Below are positions 1 to 5,132 of a stretch of DNA of 5,132 bases, in pieces (within the stretch, counting starts at the first letter, position 1; each line of letters starts with the position of its first letter). The notes under the pieces are model-generated. The model made no database searches. It worked only from the letters and a program-made list of their open reading frames with translations, and was not told the origin of the DNA. The stretch comes from an uncultured Methylophilus sp. Lineage in GTDB: Bacteria; Pseudomonadota; Gammaproteobacteria; Burkholderiales; Methylophilaceae. The position numbers and the translations under genes were made by a program. Location of the stretch: contig CAKZJM010000171.1 in NCBI GenBank assembly GCA_936943315.1, forward strand, positions 1-5,132, written 5' to 3'.

Positions 1-24
1 ATGAGACCTTATGTTCCGAACAAT

Positions 25-303
25 CTAAAACACTTTTTCGTTTTTGAATTTGTTGACGATGGCTTTTTTGAGGGCGGGAATGCCGCTCACAGGCGTGTAT
101 TTGGTGTATCCGGCATCAATCGCTGCTTTGGCGGCATCTTTAATATGCTGTGGCGTATCAAAGTCTGGCTCACCAGCCGCCAGGCCGATAATCGGGCGGC
201 CTTCGGATTTATATTTGGCCGCTTTGGCAGTAATTGCCAAGGTTGGGGATTCTTTAATGGATAACACGCGTGCAGACAGCACGTTGGCGGCAGCTTGGCT
301 CAA
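25..303 (-). CDS. Aspartate/aromatic aminotransferase (class I, PLP-dependent), N-terminal part; frame interrupted near window edge
   Basis: This is the N-terminus of a fold-type I PLP aminotransferase, closest in style to the beta-type aspartate aminotransferases that move an amino group between aspartate and 2-oxoglutarate in the cytoplasm. Family hallmarks are RVLSIKESPTLAI (residues 12-24), the LAAGEPDFDTP substrate-binding segment (41-51) and GYTKYTPVSGIPALKKAI (65-82). The start is a TTG at 301-303, supported by an AAGGGA Shine-Dalgarno sequence 7 bases upstream; the only in-frame sequence further upstream runs to a TAA without an ATG. The frame ends in TAG at 25-27 after only 92 codons, whereas the family is about 390-400 residues. 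The residues after KFKNE do not fit the family, but another frame reads VLDCSEHKV up to the edge, which resembles the expected continuation. A frameshift (real or a sequencing error in an A/T run) is therefore likely. The catalytic lysine lies outside the window. Family is certain; exact substrate is not. Confidence 0.8.
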   Translation of the reverse strand: MSQAAANVLSARVLSIKESPTLAITAKAAKYKSEGRPIIGLAAGEPDFDTPQHIKDAAKAAIDAGYTKYTPVSGIPALKKAIVNKFKNEKVF

Positions 304-336
304 GATTGCTTCCCTTGTTGGTCGTATTTGCTTGGG

Positions 337-360
337 CAGGCCTGGATGTTAAAAGGCCTG
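337..360. repeat. Inverted repeat (7-bp arms) in the leader of the aminotransferase gene
   Basis: CAGGCCT (337-343) and AGGCCTG (354-360) are perfect inverted repeats around a 10-base loop. On the minus strand the repeat lies 34 bases upstream of the aminotransferase TTG start, so it would fold in the 5' leader of that transcript. It is preceded, not followed, by a U-rich stretch in that direction, and on the plus strand it is followed by A's, so it is not a standard intrinsic terminator for either strand. The function is unknown and may be none. The rest of 304-444 holds the terminator described separately; no convincing promoter for the aminotransferase could be picked out. Confidence 0.35.
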
Positions 361-390
361 CAAAAAAATGAAAAACGCAACATTTTACGC

Positions 391-416
391 AAAAACAACC
401 GGCTGTGGAAGCCGGT
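391..416 (-). terminator. Rho-independent terminator of the protease gene
   Basis: On the minus strand a 7-bp stem (ACCGGCT at 398-404 pairing with AGCCGGT at 410-416, 5-base loop) is followed by a TTGTTTTT tract (396 down to about 391). It begins 28 bases past the protease TAA stop. The GC-rich stem, short loop and U-tract are the classic intrinsic terminator pattern. It separates the protease transcript from the aminotransferase gene on the same strand. A TAAAAT hexamer lies just beyond it, but I see no matching -35. Confidence 0.7.
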
Positions 417-444
417 GGCACTGTTTTATTGGCAAAACAAACGG

Positions 445-1461
445 TTATTTGTGGCAGTCTTTTTCACAACCCAGAAAAGCCTGGTAAGCAGATACCAGCA
501 ATGGATTGATTTGCTGCAATTGGGTTTCTACCGCCTGAACGGTTTTCGTATCGCCTAATTGCTGGGCAATTTCGCCGCGCCTGAACCAGGCCTCCACAAA
601 TTGCTTGTCCAGACTGGTGGCTTTGTCGAATGAAACGGCGGCCGATTCTAACTGTTTTAAAGACTGTTGCGACATGCCCAAACTGAACCAGGCATCGGCA
701 CTCGTGACTTCTTGCTGCGTCCATAAGGTGCTCACCTTTTCCATGGCTAGCCAGTCTTGTCTGGCCTCAAACACTGCGGCACGCATGTAAAAAGGCTTTT
801 TGTCTTCATCTTCCTCCCACAAGGCTTTGCCACTCACCGGAAACGCGGTGCTGGCCGGCATGTTTTCTAGTGTTTCCAGCCACTCCACCGGTAACGCGAA
901 ATGAATGCTGCCGCCATGCCCCGCAGTTTTAAAGGTATTGATGCCAACCAAACGGCCTTCCATGTCGAACAGGCCACTACCGCTGGCGCCCATCAAGAAT
1001 TTGGCGCCGCTGCGTATCATGTTGCCTGAGGGAGTAGGGTATAAACCCTGGATCTCGCCCACAGACGTGATGGGCGCCGGGACGCCGTTGGAATGGCCAA
1101 TGGCTGTGATTTCCTGCCCGCGTGTCAACGAGTAACTGTTGCCACGGGGAACTGCCTTGAACGGCATGTTGTGCGTGCTGACCAGGCACAGGTCATGCCA
1201 GGCATCGGCACGGACTTCAGTAATGGGGTAACTATCTTCACCGCGTGAAACCCAGGGTTGTTTGGTGGCACGCAGTACATGGCAATTGGTGATCACACTG
1301 TTGTCGCCAACCACGACGCCTGAACCGTAAGCCATGCCGCCGTCCTGATTGTAACCGCGTATCATGACGACGCCAAAATACGCTTCCATCAGCGCTTGCT
1401 GGTTATAAGCGTTTGCAGCTGAGGCCGTGAGCGCCAACCATGCCAGTAATAAATATTTCAC
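445..1461 (-). CDS. Secreted trypsin-like serine protease with C-terminal TPR repeats
   Basis: A 338-residue protein predicted to be exported and to cleave proteins in the periplasm. Residues 1-18 form a Sec signal peptide with an ANA cleavage site before YNQQ. The chymotrypsin-fold catalytic triad is readable: His61 in TNCHVL, Asp90 in AWHDLCLV and Ser160 in GASGSGLFD, followed by LVGINTF and IHFALPVEW as in HtrA/S1C-like and V8-like domains. Two TPR units follow: 255-288 fits the consensus well (W4, L7, G8, A20, F24, A27) and 289-322 is recognisable (W4, G8, P32). A degenerate repeat may occupy 221-254. There is no PDZ domain, so it is not DegP/DegQ. The tail reads GCEKDCHK. The start is GTG at 1459-1461 with a GGGGG stretch about 5 bases upstream; the signal peptide begins right there. 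It is transcribed alone, divergently from uvrB. Substrate unknown; the TPRs probably bind a partner protein. Confidence 0.85.
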   Translation of the reverse strand: MKYLLLAWLALTASAANAYNQQALMEAYFGVVMIRGYNQDGGMAYGSGVVVGDNSVITNCHVLRATKQPWVSRGEDSYPITEVRADAWHDLCLVSTHNMPFKAVPRGNSYSLTRGQEITAIGHSNGVPAPITSVGEIQGLYPTPSGNMIRSGAKFLMGASGSGLFDMEGRLVGINTFKTAGHGGSIHFALPVEWLETLENMPASTAFPVSGKALWEEDEDKKPFYMRAAVFEARQDWLAMEKVSTLWTQQEVTSADAWFSLGMSQQSLKQLESAAVSFDKATSLDKQFVEAWFRRGEIAQQLGDTKTVQAVETQLQQINPLLVSAYQAFLGCEKDCHK

Positions 1462-1618
1462 CTAAACCCCCGGGGCCTGTTTTATTGTTGTTGAACTGAC
1501 TGGTGCTTGCGTTAAAAGTTCACGCACAAAGTAAGCGTACAGAATGTAAATCATACGCCTGAGATGGCAAAAACAGTTAAAATAGAGTTTATACCATTCT
1601 TGTTTTCAGATTGTTCGC
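1462..1618. promoter_or_regulatory. Divergent intergenic region between the protease gene and uvrB
   Basis: This 157-base gap must hold the promoters of both flanking genes. For uvrB, weak candidates are TTGAAC (1491-1496) with TAAAAG (1513-1518) at 16-bp spacing, or the better -10-like TAAAAT (1578-1583), which has no good -35. No clear promoter could be chosen for the protease. Two imperfectly explained inverted repeats are present: TGCGT (1508-1512) with ACGCA (1522-1526), and GCGTA (1535-1539) with TACGC (1554-1558). No CTGT-N8-ACAG LexA box is present, unlike the SOS-controlled uvrB of Escherichia coli. There is no open reading frame or RNA gene that I can support here. Confidence 0.4.
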
Positions 1619-3652
1619 GTGATTGTCACTTTCCCCGGCAGTAAATACGAATTGCATCAGCCTTTTCCGCCAGCAGGCGATCAGCCGCAGGCCATTGAGA
1701 AATTGACGCAAGGCATTCACGATGGCCTGAAGTTCCAGACCTTGTTAGGGGTGACTGGCTCGGGTAAAACCTACACCATGGCCAACGTGATTGCGCGCAC
1801 TGGTAAGCCGGCGATTGTCATGGCCCCGAACAAGACGCTGGCCGCTCAGCTGTATAGCGAGTTCAGGGAATTCTTCCCCAATAATGCGGTGGAGTACTTC
1901 GTCAGCTACTACGATTACTACCAGCCTGAAGCCTACGTGCCATCACGCGATCTGTTTATTGAAAAAGACTCCAGTATTAACGACCATATTGAGCAGATGC
2001 GTTTGTCGGCCACTAAAGCCTTGCTTGAGCGTGAAGATGCGGTGATTGTGGCGACGGTTTCCGCCATTTATGGTATCGGTGACCCTGGCGAATACCATGG
2101 CATGGTGCTGCACATTCATCAGGGTAAAAAAATCACCCAAAAAGACGTGGTGGCGCACCTGATTGCCATGCAATATGACCGCAACGATTTCGATTTCAGC
2201 CGGGGCTGTTTCCGGGTGCGGGGTGATATTATTGATGTGTTCCCTTCTGAAAACAGCGAAACTGCCGTCCGTATCAATCTGTTTGATGATGAAATTGATA
2301 CGATTCAACTGTTTGATCCGCTGACAGGTCAAGTCTTCAACAAAATTCATAACTTCCGCATTTTCCCTTCCAGCCATTATGTGACTGCGCGTGAAGCCAC
2401 GGTGCGGGCGATGGAAACCATCAAGGAAGAGCTGCGCCAGCGCGTCAGTTTTTTCCTCAGCGAAAACAAACTGGTGGAAGCGCAGCGCATAGAACAGCGT
2501 ACGCGGTTCGACCTCGAAATGCTCAATGAGATTGGTTTTTGCAAAGGCATTGAAAACTATAGCCGCCACCTGACTGGCCGCAATCCGGGTGATCCGCCGC
2601 CTACGCTGATTGATTACCTGCCGCAGCAGGCCCTGATGATCATAGACGAAAGTCATGTGACCGTGCCGCAGATTGGCGGTATGTACCTGGGAGACCGTTC
2701 GCGTAAATCTAACCTGGTCGATTATGGCTGGCGTTTGCCTTCAGCCATGGATAACCGGCCGCTCAAATTTGAAGAGTTTGAGCGCATTATGCGGCAATGC
2801 GTGTTTGTGTCGGCGACGCCTGCCAATTACGAAAAAGAGCATCAGCAGCAAGTCGTGGAGATGATTGCGCGGCCGACTGGTCTGGTGGATCCTGAAATTA
2901 CCGTTAAACCGGCGGATACCCAGGTGGACGACCTGCTGGGCGAAATCAAGCTGCGTGTAGAAGTGGGCGAGCGCGTACTGGCGACGACACTGACCAAGCG
3001 GATGGCAGAAGACCTGACCGATTACCTCAGTGAACATGGCGTCAAGGTACGCTATTTGCATAGCGATATTGATACGGTGGAGCGCGTTGAAATTATCCGT
3101 GACTTGCGCCTGGGCGAGTTTGATGTGCTGGTCGGCATCAACCTGCTGCGTGAAGGTCTGGATATCCCGGAAGTTTCCCTGGTCGCGGTGCTGGATGCGG
3201 ACAAAGAGGGCTTTTTGCGCTCTGAACGCTCATTAATTCAGACGGCTGGCCGCGCGGCACGTAACCTCAACGGCAGGGTGATTTTTTATGCTAACAGCAT
3301 TACCCGCAGCATGAAGCTGGCCATGGATGAGGCGGACCGCAGGCGTAAGATCCAGATGGCGTTTAACGCTGAGCATGGCATCACGCCTAAAGGCGTGACC
3401 AAACGCATCAAGGATATTATTGAAGGCGTTTACGATAAAGATGAAGCCCAGCGGGAACGTAAGGCGGCTCAAGAGCAGGCCAGTTATGAAAGCATGAGCG
3501 AGAAGGCGCTGACCAAAGAACTCAAGCGCATAGAAAAAGCCATGCATGATGCCGCTAAAAACCTGGAATTTGAAAAGGCCGCACAATACCGCGACCAGTT
3601 GAAAAAACTTAAGTTACAGGCATTTGGTGCCGAAGTAGAAGATTTGAAATGA
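1619..3652 (+). CDS. uvrB: UvrABC excinuclease subunit B
   Basis: UvrB is the damage-verifying helicase-like subunit of bacterial nucleotide excision repair: UvrA2-UvrB loads it on DNA, it opens the strands around the lesion and recruits UvrC for dual incision. All family landmarks are intact over 677 residues, a normal length: Walker A GVTGSGKT (44-51), the aromatic beta-hairpin YFVSYYDYYQPEAYVP (93-108) that inserts between strands, Walker B DESH (343-346), SAT (398-400), motif V GINLLREGLDIPE (506-518), motif VI QTAGRAARN (541-549) with two arginine fingers, and the C-terminal UVR domain (about 632-667) that contacts UvrC and UvrA. The start is GTG at 1619; no strong Shine-Dalgarno precedes it, but the family N-terminus (IVTFPGSKYELHQPF) begins exactly there and no in-frame ATG exists upstream nearby. 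The stop overlaps the next gene by ATGA. No LexA box is seen upstream, so SOS control is not evident. Confidence 0.98.
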   Translation: MIVTFPGSKYELHQPFPPAGDQPQAIEKLTQGIHDGLKFQTLLGVTGSGKTYTMANVIARTGKPAIVMAPNKTLAAQLYSEFREFFPNNAVEYFVSYYDYYQPEAYVPSRDLFIEKDSSINDHIEQMRLSATKALLEREDAVIVATVSAIYGIGDPGEYHGMVLHIHQGKKITQKDVVAHLIAMQYDRNDFDFSRGCFRVRGDIIDVFPSENSETAVRINLFDDEIDTIQLFDPLTGQVFNKIHNFRIFPSSHYVTAREATVRAMETIKEELRQRVSFFLSENKLVEAQRIEQRTRFDLEMLNEIGFCKGIENYSRHLTGRNPGDPPPTLIDYLPQQALMIIDESHVTVPQIGGMYLGDRSRKSNLVDYGWRLPSAMDNRPLKFEEFERIMRQCVFVSATPANYEKEHQQQVVEMIARPTGLVDPEITVKPADTQVDDLLGEIKLRVEVGERVLATTLTKRMAEDLTDYLSEHGVKVRYLHSDIDTVERVEIIRDLRLGEFDVLVGINLLREGLDIPEVSLVAVLDADKEGFLRSERSLIQTAGRAARNLNGRVIFYANSITRSMKLAMDEADRRRKIQMAFNAEHGITPKGVTKRIKDIIEGVYDKDEAQRERKAAQEQASYESMSEKALTKELKRIEKAMHDAAKNLEFEKAAQYRDQLKKLKLQAFGAEVEDLK

Positions 3653-3915
3653 GTGTGTTTAATACCTGCATTGGTTCGGTGGCGGCAGTGTGTACCACCC
3701 TGGCATTTGTGCCACAAGTCATCCAGTCTTGGCGTACACGGGATTTAAGCGGGATTTCCTTGCCCATGTACCTGATTTTTACCACGGGCGTGGTGTTGTG
3801 GTTGATCTACGGCATTTTGATCCAGGATTGGCCGGTGATTATTGCGAATGCCGTGACGGCTGTTCTGGCGAGCACAGTTCTTTTATTAAAATTGAAATCT
3901 ATATTTATAATTTAA
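3649..3915 (+). CDS. SemiSWEET-family 3-TM sugar transporter (PQ-loop/MtN3)
   Basis: An 88-residue inner-membrane protein with three predicted helices (about 5-25, 38-57, 62-82), the length and layout of bacterial SemiSWEETs, which dimerise to form a sugar uniporter. Family marks are the PQ pair (22-23) in LAFVPQVIQSWRTRDLSGIS, the WLIYG segment (51-55) and Asn67 in IIANAVT, the position of the pore asparagine. The substrate (sucrose, glucose or other) cannot be read from the sequence. The ATG overlaps the uvrB stop as ATGA, which points to co-transcription and translational coupling; an AGAAGA stretch inside uvrB can serve as ribosome-binding site. The functional link to DNA repair is not obvious, and the pairing may simply be operon packing. 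The C-terminal codons are unusually AT-rich and merge into the AT-rich gap before galU. Confidence 0.88.
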   Translation: MSVFNTCIGSVAAVCTTLAFVPQVIQSWRTRDLSGISLPMYLIFTTGVVLWLIYGILIQDWPVIIANAVTAVLASTVLLLKLKSIFII

Positions 3916-3931
3916 GTCAGATGACTATCCC

Positions 3932-3956
3932 TTATATTTTTTATATTTCTTATAAT
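3932..3956 (+). promoter_or_regulatory. Probable galU promoter (consensus -10) within an AT-rich triple 9-bp repeat
   Basis: TATAAT at 3951-3956 is a perfect sigma-70 -10 box, 24 bases upstream of the galU ATG, so transcription would start near 3963. No good -35 sits at the expected place (about 3928-3933). The -10 is the last of three tandem 9-base near-copies (TTATATTTT at 3932, TTATATTTC at 3941, TTATAATGA at 3950). A short inverted repeat AGTCA-GA-TGACT (3915-3926) lies immediately upstream. The weak -35 suggests help from an activator or an UP-like AT tract, which is inference. Confidence 0.5.
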
Positions 3957-3980
3957 GACCTTTATTTTTAGGATACGACC

Positions 3981-4850
3981 ATGAAAAAAATTACAAAAGC
4001 AGTCTTCCCCGTCGCTGGCCTCGGTACGCGTTTTTTACCGGCGACTAAAGCCAGCCCCAAGGAAATGCTGCCTGTGGTTGATAAACCGCTGATTCAATAT
4101 GCGGCTGAAGAAGCCATTGCCGCGGGTGCGACTGAACTGATTTTTATCACCGGCCGTAACAAGCGCTCGATTGCCGACCATTTTGACAAAGCTTATGAGC
4201 TGGAAGCCGAGCTCGAAGCAGCGGGCAAGCAAAAGTTGCTGGACATCGTCCACAGCATTTTGCCTAAAGGGGTCAGTTGCGTATTTATCCGTCAGTCACA
4301 AGCCCTGGGGTTGGGACATGCCGTGTTATGCGCCAAGCCTGTTGTCGGCGATGAGCCATTCTCTGTATTGCTTGCGGATGACTTGCTGGTAGGTGATGTC
4401 TCCATCACCAAGCAGATGGTGGATATGTATGAAAAAGAGCAATGCTCCATTTTAGGCATTGAAACGGTCGCGCCAGAAGAAACCAGCAGCTATGGTGTGG
4501 TGGATGCGACTGCAGAAACGGATGATTTGTTACTGGTGAAAGGCATGGTTGAAAAACCAAAACCAGAAGAAGCGCCTTCTAACTTGGCGGTGGTTGGCCG
4601 CTATGTGCTGAGCCCACGTATTTTTGATTGCCTGGAGCATGTCAAACCAGGTAAGGGCGGTGAGATTCAATTAACTGACGGTATCTCAGCCCTGATGCAA
4701 TATGAGAAAGTAAAAGCCTACCGTTACAAGGGTAAGCGCTATGACTGCGGCAGCAAACTGGGCTTTATGCAGGCCAACGTAGAGTTGGGTCTTCAGCATC
4801 CTGAAATTGCTGAGAGCTTTAAAGCCTACCTCAAAACCCTCAACGTCTAA
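3981..4850 (+). CDS. galU: UTP-glucose-1-phosphate uridylyltransferase (UDP-glucose pyrophosphorylase)
   Basis: A cytoplasmic enzyme that makes UDP-glucose and pyrophosphate from UTP and glucose-1-phosphate; UDP-glucose feeds lipopolysaccharide core, exopolysaccharide, trehalose and galactose interconversion. The 289 residues match the usual bacterial length. Visible motifs: the nucleotide-binding signature AGLGTRFLPATKASPKEMLP (12-31), QSQALGLGHA (105-114) contacting the uracil, LADDLL (131-136) with the metal-binding aspartates, EKP (191-193), GEIQLTDG (227-234) and the sugar-contacting YDCGSKLGF (254-262). The ATG at 3981 is preceded by AGGA (3970-3973) at 7-base spacing. It is preceded by its own promoter and followed after only 5 bases by a phosphoribosyltransferase gene, with no terminator seen before that start. 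A paralogous GalF-like role is unlikely, since all catalytic motifs are intact. Confidence 0.97.
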   Translation: MKKITKAVFPVAGLGTRFLPATKASPKEMLPVVDKPLIQYAAEEAIAAGATELIFITGRNKRSIADHFDKAYELEAELEAAGKQKLLDIVHSILPKGVSCVFIRQSQALGLGHAVLCAKPVVGDEPFSVLLADDLLVGDVSITKQMVDMYEKEQCSILGIETVAPEETSSYGVVDATAETDDLLLVKGMVEKPKPEEAPSNLAVVGRYVLSPRIFDCLEHVKPGKGGEIQLTDGISALMQYEKVKAYRYKGKRYDCGSKLGFMQANVELGLQHPEIAESFKAYLKTLNV

Positions 4851-4855
4851 TTCCC

Positions 4856-5132
4856 ATGTCGGCCCCTCAGGCGCAGGCGCCATCCCACTGGATGGCGCAT
4901 TCTGATGTTGTGTTTACAGCAGACGAAGTGCATGCTGCGATCGACCGCATGGCAAGGCAATTGCAGCAAAACATCGCAGCGGAATCTGTCGTGTTGTTAT
5001 GTGTCATGCGCGGTGGCTTGTACCTCGCAGGCCAACTGATGAGCCGGCTGCCTATACCGGCGCGCATAGACTACCTGCAAGCCAACCGTTATCACGGAAC
5101 CACTGGTCAAGAGATTGTGTGGAGCAAACAAC
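4856..5132 (+). CDS. Hypoxanthine-guanine phosphoribosyltransferase-like protein, N-terminal part (runs off the window)
   Basis: The open frame from the ATG at 4856 has no stop before the right edge (92 codons). It encodes a type I phosphoribosyltransferase of the purine-salvage kind, which joins hypoxanthine or guanine to PRPP in the cytoplasm. The core VVLLCVMRGGLYLAGQL (45-61) contains the PPi loop (MRGG, 51-54) that follows the first beta strand; IDYLQANRYHGTTGQEIVW (71-89) matches the beta-proteobacterial version of the family, which has an ...YLHATRY... hood segment. The PRPP-binding DD(I/V)LDEG signature would lie beyond the edge. No clear Shine-Dalgarno precedes the ATG, so translation probably couples to galU, whose stop is 5 bases upstream. 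ATG 4892 is an alternative start, but it would drop the HW pair that I would expect the family to keep. A strong hairpin covers codons 8-15. Confidence 0.8.
   Translation, partial: MSAPQAQAPSHWMAHSDVVFTADEVHAAIDRMARQLQQNIAAESVVLLCVMRGGLYLAGQLMSRLPIPARIDYLQANRYHGTTGQEIVWSKQ
4877..4898 (+). repeat. Perfect 9-bp hairpin at the 5' end of the phosphoribosyltransferase gene
   Basis: GCGCCATCC (4877-4885) and GGATGGCGC (4890-4898) are exact inverted repeats with a CACT loop, starting 26 bases after the galU stop. The GC-rich stem should be very stable in RNA. No run of T's follows on either strand (ATTCTGATGTTGTG on the plus side), so it is not a canonical intrinsic terminator. It lies within the reading frame of the downstream gene. 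Possible roles are attenuation, protection of the galU 3' end from exonucleases, or control of translation; all are inference. Confidence 0.7.

Noticed and set aside
1..264. A plus-strand open frame from the first base.
   Set aside because: It lies opposite the aminotransferase coding region, whose protein is clearly conserved, and its own translation resembles no family I know.
688..1211. A 14-base direct repeat CCAGGCATCGGCAC at 688-701 and 1198-1211.
   Set aside because: Both copies encode the same ADAW stretch in the protease frame, in unrelated parts of the protein (protease domain and first TPR). Chance reuse of codons explains it better than a mobile or regulatory repeat.
1943..2656. 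A long open frame (237 codons) on the minus strand opposite uvrB.
   Set aside because: It is the antisense shadow of a highly conserved uvrB segment; its translation shows no recognisable domain, and uvrB motifs occupy the whole stretch.
3913..3945. Possible terminator between the SemiSWEET gene and galU (AGTCAGATGACT followed by a T-rich stretch).
   Set aside because: The stem would be only 5 bp with a 2-base loop, too small to be stable; it reads better as part of an AT-rich promoter region.
1..5132. Mobile element, CRISPR array, tRNA/rRNA, toxin-antitoxin or defence system.
   Set aside because: No transposase, integrase, spaced direct repeats, RNA gene folds or defence-type domains are visible; the genes are chromosomal housekeeping types with uniform composition apart from the short AT-rich gap before galU.

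Overview
This window looks like ordinary housekeeping chromosome from a beta-proteobacterium. Codon use and protein style (GTG/TTG starts, UvrB beginning MIVTFPGSKY, a beta-type aminotransferase, a long GalU) suggest the Methylophilaceae, the obligate or facultative methylotrophs. That placement is inference from protein style and gene order, not from a database search.

Layout. The left third is on the minus strand. It holds the N-terminal part of an aspartate-family aminotransferase, whose frame breaks about 25 bases from the window edge. Upstream of it is a 141-base gap with an intrinsic terminator, and then a secreted trypsin-like serine protease with C-terminal TPR repeats. A 157-base divergent intergenic region separates this from a plus-strand run: uvrB (excision repair helicase), a SemiSWEET-type 3-TM sugar transporter whose start overlaps the uvrB stop by ATGA, then galU (UDP-glucose pyrophosphorylase) behind an AT-rich gap with a consensus TATAAT box, and finally a hypoxanthine-guanine phosphoribosyltransferase-like gene that starts 5 bases after galU and runs off the right edge.

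How the genes relate. uvrB and the SemiSWEET gene are probably co-transcribed and translationally coupled. galU and the phosphoribosyltransferase gene probably form a second unit started from the promoter inside the AT-rich gap. galU supplies UDP-glucose for envelope polysaccharide, and the phosphoribosyltransferase serves purine salvage. No pathway links all of these genes.

No mobile element, CRISPR array, RNA gene, defence system or prophage feature is visible, and I found no convincing undescribed system. The points worth checking are the broken aminotransferase frame, the strong hairpin inside the 5' end of the last gene, the protease-TPR architecture with its CxxxCH tail, and the small repeats in the two promoter regions.
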